Shown piece after piece: positions 60,984 to 64,000 of a stretch of DNA of 64,000 nucleotides. How positions within the stretch are numbered: the stretch's first letter is position 1; every line of letters starts with the position of its first letter. Origin of the DNA: an uncultured Hyphomonadaceae bacterium (GTDB taxonomy: Bacteria; Pseudomonadota; Alphaproteobacteria; Caulobacterales; Hyphomonadaceae); the NCBI GenBank assembly GCA_938084575.1, contig CALKFG010000004.1, positions 62,001 to 126,000 of the forward strand, in the 5' to 3' direction. The notes under the pieces are model-generated. The model did no database searches. It was given only the letters and a program-made list of their open reading frames with translations, and had not been told where the DNA came from. Position numbers and translations under genes: made by a program.

Positions 60984-62717
60984 CTAGTCGGCCGGCGCGC
61001 CGCCAAACTGGTCCGACCAGTCAGCCACGGTGGCGTCCTCCAGCTTCATGAACAGGACGGGCGGCGGCGAGATCGGGTGCCCCTCCGGCAAAAGGTCCAG
61101 GCCCTCGAAGCGGTCCGGGTCCGGCCAGCTGCGGTCGGCGTCCGGGATTTGCAGCGCGTCGAGCAGGCGCGCCGCGGTTGCCGGGATCAGGGGCTGGGCA
61201 ATGCGGGCAAACAGCGCCACCAGGTTGAGGCCCGTGCGGACCCCGACCGCAGCGGCCGCGCGGTCGGTCTTGAACTTCACCCAGGGCGCGGCCCGGGTCA
61301 GATACTCGTTGCCTGCAGCCCAGATGGCCCGGGTTTCCGCGGCAGCCTTGCGAAACTCCATGGCCTCATAATGCGCGGTCAGCTGGCTCAGTCGGGTCCG
61401 GATCTCGGTTTCAATCCAGGCTTCGTCCTCACCGGGCGTGCCCTCGGCGGGCAGGGCCCCGTCAAATTTCGAGGCGGTGTATTTTGTGATCCGGTTGACA
61501 AAATTCCCAAGCACATTGGCCAGATCCGAATTGATCGCGGCCTGGAACCCCTCCCAGGTAAAGGCCGCATCGGATCCCTCGGGTGCATTCGCCATCAGAT
61601 ACCAGCGCCAGTAATCCGACGGCAGCAGCTCCAGTGCCTGGTCCATGAACACGCCGCGGCGATGAGAGGTCGAAAACTTTCCGCCATACCAGGTGACCCA
61701 GTTAAAGGCCTTCAGACGATCGACGGTCTTCCACGGTTCGCCGGATCCGAGCAGGGTGACGGGAAAGGAGACGGTGTGGAAGGCGACATTGTCCTTGCCC
61801 ATGAACTCGACATATTCGACATCGTCGGCGCCCTTGTCACGGCGCCACCAGCTCTGCCAGTCGCTACCCGTCGCCTCGGCCCATTCCTCGGTTGCGGCGA
61901 TGTATTCGATCGGTGCATCGAACCAGACATAAAAGACCTTGTTCTCAAAGCCCGGCCGCGGCGTACCATCTGGCCCGATCACCGGAACACCCCAGTGCAG
62001 GTCACGGGTAATCGCCCGGTCGCGAAGCCCCTCATCCAGCCATTTTAAGGCGATGGAGCGGGCCAGCGGCGGCCAGTCGGTGGCGCCCTCGACCCAGTCG
62101 CGAAGGGTGTCCTGCAGCTCTGACTGACGCAGGAACAGGTGGGCGGTGTCGCGGATCTCGATCTGTGTGCCGCCGGACACGGCCGAATAGGGATTCTTCA
62201 GGTCCACCGGGTCAAGCAGGCGGCCGCACTGATCGCACTGGTCACCCCGGGCCTTGTCATAATCGCAATGCGGACAGGTGCCCTCGACATAGCGGTCAGG
62301 CAGGAAGCGGCCATCATCATGGCTGTAGACCTGTTTGGAGATCCGTTCCTCGATCAGGCCCCGGGCCTCGAGCGCATTGGCAAAATGCTGGGTCAGGCGG
62401 GCATTCTGAGGGCTGGAGGAGCGCCCGAACCAGTCATAGGACAGATCAAAGCCGGCGCCCGCGGCCCGCTGAATGTCATGCTGCTGGTCACAATAGGCGC
62501 GCACATCCATGCCCGCCTGCTGGGCGGCGAGCTCGGCCGGCGTGCCATGTTCGTCGGTGGCGCAGATATACAGAACGTCATGGCCGCGCAGGCGCTGAAA
62601 CCGGGCGAAGACATCAGCCGGCAGCATCGAGCCGGCAAGATTGCCGAGATGCTTGATGCCATTAATATAGGGCAGGGCTGACGTAATCAGGATCCGGCGC
62701 TTGGGGGTCTGGGCCAT
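60984..62717 (-). CDS. metG: Methionyl-tRNA synthetase
   Basis: MetG charges initiator and elongator tRNA-Met. The Met at 62717 (GGAAGAAGTC upstream) gives 577 residues; a Met at 62729 is possible. Features: ALPYINGIKHLGNLAGS with HIGH-like HLGN; a zinc knuckle CPHCDYDKARGDQCDQCG; WFDAPIEYIAAT; and KFSTSHRRGVF, where the KMSKS loop is changed to KFSTS, a variant seen in some bacterial MetRS. The C-terminal EMAPII-like domain is absent. It diverges from a DUF1761 gene 103 bases away. Confidence 0.95.
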   Translation of the reverse strand: MAQTPKRRILITSALPYINGIKHLGNLAGSMLPADVFARFQRLRGHDVLYICATDEHGTPAELAAQQAGMDVRAYCDQQHDIQRAAGAGFDLSYDWFGRSSSPQNARLTQHFANALEARGLIEERISKQVYSHDDGRFLPDRYVEGTCPHCDYDKARGDQCDQCGRLLDPVDLKNPYSAVSGGTQIEIRDTAHLFLRQSELQDTLRDWVEGATDWPPLARSIALKWLDEGLRDRAITRDLHWGVPVIGPDGTPRPGFENKVFYVWFDAPIEYIAATEEWAEATGSDWQSWWRRDKGADDVEYVEFMGKDNVAFHTVSFPVTLLGSGEPWKTVDRLKAFNWVTWYGGKFSTSHRRGVFMDQALELLPSDYWRWYLMANAPEGSDAAFTWEGFQAAINSDLANVLGNFVNRITKYTASKFDGALPAEGTPGEDEAWIETEIRTRLSQLTAHYEAMEFRKAAAETRAIWAAGNEYLTRAAPWVKFKTDRAAAAVGVRTGLNLVALFARIAQPLIPATAARLLDALQIPDADRSWPDPDRFEGLDLLPEGHPISPPPVLFMKLEDATVADWSDQFGGAPAD

Positions 62718-62820
62718 GACTTCTTCCATAGTTTGCTATCAGGAGGCAGACTGCCCCTTCGCGGTCTGAGGGTTCTGATAACGATCAGCGCGAAAAATGG
62801 AACCATTTCGGGAGGAAACA

Positions 62821-63267
62821 ATGTTGCGGATTTCAGGAATAAACATTCTCGGCGTTCTGCTGAGTGCCATCTGTATCTGGCTTTTGGGGTTTCTCTGGTA
62901 CGGGCTGGCGTTTGAGCGCGTTTGGATGGCGGAGATGAAGTATACTGAGGACATGGTGGCCGGCGCGATGGAGCCTGTCCTGTTCTTTGTCGGCGGCGGC
63001 CTGATCTCCCTGTCGCTGGCCCTGGCCCAGGCCCTGGCGATGCGGGCGTTTGACGCGACCGACTGGCCCCGCGCGACCCGGCTGGGGGCGCTGATCGGGG
63101 TCTATATCGGATTGCCCATGGCGGGGTTTGATCTGGTGTACAATGTTGATCACAGCTGGACGCTGTTTGCGCTGCATGGCGGTTATAACATCGTGCTGTT
63201 CAGTCTGGCCGGGCTTGTCATGGCATTGTTCTGGGGCAAGGACACCGAGGCCGAGCCGGCCGGCTAG
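62821..63267 (+). CDS. DUF1761 membrane protein
   Basis: The 148-residue product starts at 62821 with GGGAGGAA four bases upstream. Four predicted transmembrane helices include INILGVLLSAICIWLLGFLW with YGLAFERVW (DUF1761 start), LISLSLALAQALAMRAF, ALIGVYIGLPMAGFDLVYN and YNIVLFSLAGLVMALFWG. The family has no known function. It is the last gene before the tRNA and is followed by a 6-bp CCGGCA/TGCCGG stem without a U-run (63272-63294). Confidence 0.82.
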   Translation: MLRISGINILGVLLSAICIWLLGFLWYGLAFERVWMAEMKYTEDMVAGAMEPVLFFVGGGLISLSLALAQALAMRAFDATDWPRATRLGALIGVYIGLPMAGFDLVYNVDHSWTLFALHGGYNIVLFSLAGLVMALFWGKDTEAEPAG

Positions 63268-63355
63268 GGATCCGGCAGGGGCACAGAGTGCCGGGCGGAT
63301 CATCCTGACAAGGGTTCTTGCGCTCCCCGGCAAGGCGACGTAAAGGAGCCGCTGT

Positions 63356-63431
63356 GCCCCTATAGCTCAGCTGGTAGAGCAACTGATTTGTAATCAGTAG
63401 GTCCGCGGTTCGAGTCCGTGTGGGGGCACCA
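63356..63431 (+). tRNA. tRNA-Thr (anticodon UGU)
   Basis: A 76-base cloverleaf with encoded CCA: acceptor GCCCCTA / TGGGGGC, discriminator A, D-arm GCTCAGCTGGTAGAGC, anticodon arm CTGATTTGTAATCAG with TGT, and T-arm GGTTCGAGTCC. All stems pair. The integrase remnant 197 bases downstream suggests that this tRNA served as an attachment site. Confidence 0.97.
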
Positions 63432-63628
63432 TCAACCCGTCCGGCGTGATCCGGGGTGCTCAGAAAAACCAATCAAAAACAGTTTACTAAAGGTTTCTGG
63501 ATGTCGGACTGTCGGGGTCTGTCCAAGGGTAAACAGTGTTGTCCGTGCAAATTGTGGGTGTATTTGTGGGCCTGTTTCGGGGGTGTTTTGCGAGCCTCTG
63601 AGTGATCCCCAACGCCCATGGATGTGCC
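63432..63628. other. Short AT-rich tract between tRNA-Thr and the integrase remnant
   Basis: Contains GTTTAC / GTAAAC inverted repeats (near 63483 and 63529) and two TTGTGGG repeats (near 63553 and 63564), which could be arm-type sites of an integrase or a fossil of its promoter. No repeated copy of the tRNA 3' end was seen nearby. Confidence 0.35.
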
Positions 63629-63766
63629 ATGACGCTTGCCGATTCCCAGATCAGGAAGGTCCGACCGGGCGCGAAGACGATGACACAGGCCGACGGCGGG
63701 GGCACACCCCTGACCTCGCCGGCGGGGTCGCAGCCGCCATGGCCCGGGCATGTGTCCTCCCCCTGA
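63629..63766 (+). pseudogene. Decayed N-terminus of a P4-type tyrosine integrase
   Basis: The 45-codon frame begins MTLADSQIRKVRPGAKTMTQ and contains ADGGG followed by TSPAG, which matches the Arm-DNA-binding start of P4-type phage integrases (usual pattern: LTD..IRxxKPGxKxxxLxDGGG...TPxG). It then runs into PPWPG and a stop; the catalytic domain is missing. Its position just beyond tRNA-Thr, in the same orientation, is typical of such integrases. I interpret it as the remnant of a lost genomic island. Confidence 0.6.
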
Positions 63767-63806
63767 CATCCCGGCCACAAGCATGGGCGAGTGGAAAAGG
63801 CAGAGG

Positions 63807-64000
63807 CTAAAAGGCGCGGCTGACAGACGCGTTTGAGCTGGGGACGGGCTCTGGCTCAATCTCTCCGAACTGGGTGACGATCGTAATGTCCCCATTGCGC
63901 TGCACCTGACCGAGGGCAATGTGCTTTGTCAGGTGCTGGTTTGCCAGCAGGCTGACTGGGCCGGCCGGGCTGTCATAGGACAGTCCGGACATGGCTGCCG
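63807..64000 (-). CDS. C-terminal end of an amide/urea-type ABC binding protein (cut by window)
   Basis: The last 64 codons of a gene that extends beyond the window. The peptide includes YDSPAGPVSLLANQHLTKHI, then ALGQVQRNGDITIV and FGEIEPEPVPS, which resembles the C-terminus of AmiC/UrtA-type substrate-binding proteins (usual pattern: APxGxVxxxxxNQHLxxxxxIGxxxxDGxFxIV). An ATG at 63992 lies in frame, but a full binding protein would be about 400 residues, so most of it is upstream outside the window. If so, the adjoining region should contain urt or ami-type transport genes. Confidence 0.6.
   Translation of the reverse strand, partial: AAMSGLSYDSPAGPVSLLANQHLTKHIALGQVQRNGDITIVTQFGEIEPEPVPSSNASVSRAF

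Overview
The window is a gene-dense, high-GC stretch of an alphaproteobacterial chromosome. Several gene orders are typical of that class: rpoZ-rel-pyrE-pdxJ-acpS-rnc; rne next to an AMIN/Amidase_3 amidase, mrcA and prfB; a bactofilin paired with an M23 peptidase; and tyrS divergent from anmK. RNase E ends in a GWW-type tail like that of Caulobacter. A paired diheme cytochrome/beta-helix lipoprotein locus of the kind I recall from Hyphomonas and Shewanella, a TonB receptor and a TRAP transporter suggest an aquatic heterotroph. A genus cannot be named from this sequence.

Layout. 1-4.7 kb (minus): stringent response and core metabolism (rpoZ, rel, pyrE, pdxJ, acpS, 5' part of rnc), with overlapping ends. 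4.8-6.1 kb (plus): a family-5 uracil-DNA glycosylase and LemA. 6.1-12.9 kb (minus): a tight run of motB, an SLC13 permease, the N-degron transferase bpt and a TRAP transporter dctPQM. 13-17.8 kb: a HIBADH-type dehydrogenase, DUF1801, GNAT, an RsmB-type methyltransferase and guaA.

17.8-27.1 kb is the most unusual part. A 1 kb non-coding tract with a 55-bp direct repeat leads into a two-gene secreted locus: a pepsin-like (family A1 type) protein with DTG and DSG motifs, then a protein with two streptavidin-like domains of which only the first keeps part of the biotin pocket. A strong terminator closes the pair. Facing it is an 898-residue LuxR/MalT-type ATPase regulator, followed by a small membrane protein and a TonB-dependent receptor. 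27.2-37.4 kb is a catabolic cluster: two HyuB and one HyuA (hydantoinase/oxoprolinase family), a spinster-like MFS transporter, an NCS1 permease, alanine dehydrogenase and a divergent Lrp/AsnC regulator. This suggests uptake and ATP-dependent opening of a cyclic amide, with the released amino acid being deaminated.

37.4-43.5 kb: mntP, the diheme cytochrome/beta-helix pair of unknown function, a MATE exporter and a fold-III ornithine decarboxylase with a long leader that may encode a 46-residue peptide. 43.5-57.6 kb: rne, amidase, mrcA, prfB (with its programmed +1 frameshift), bactofilin, M23 peptidase, Bcp and a giant AsmA-like protein. 57.6-64 kb: tyrS, anmK, a small exported protein, metG, DUF1761, tRNA-Thr(UGU), a decayed tyrosine-integrase start just beyond the tRNA, and at the edge the C-terminus of an amide/urea-type ABC binding protein.

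No intact mobile element, CRISPR array or rRNA was seen. The main candidates for new biology are the pepsin-like/avidin-like pair with its regulator, the hydantoinase cluster with an extra HyuB, the cytochrome/beta-helix pair, and the short leader ORF before ornithine decarboxylase.
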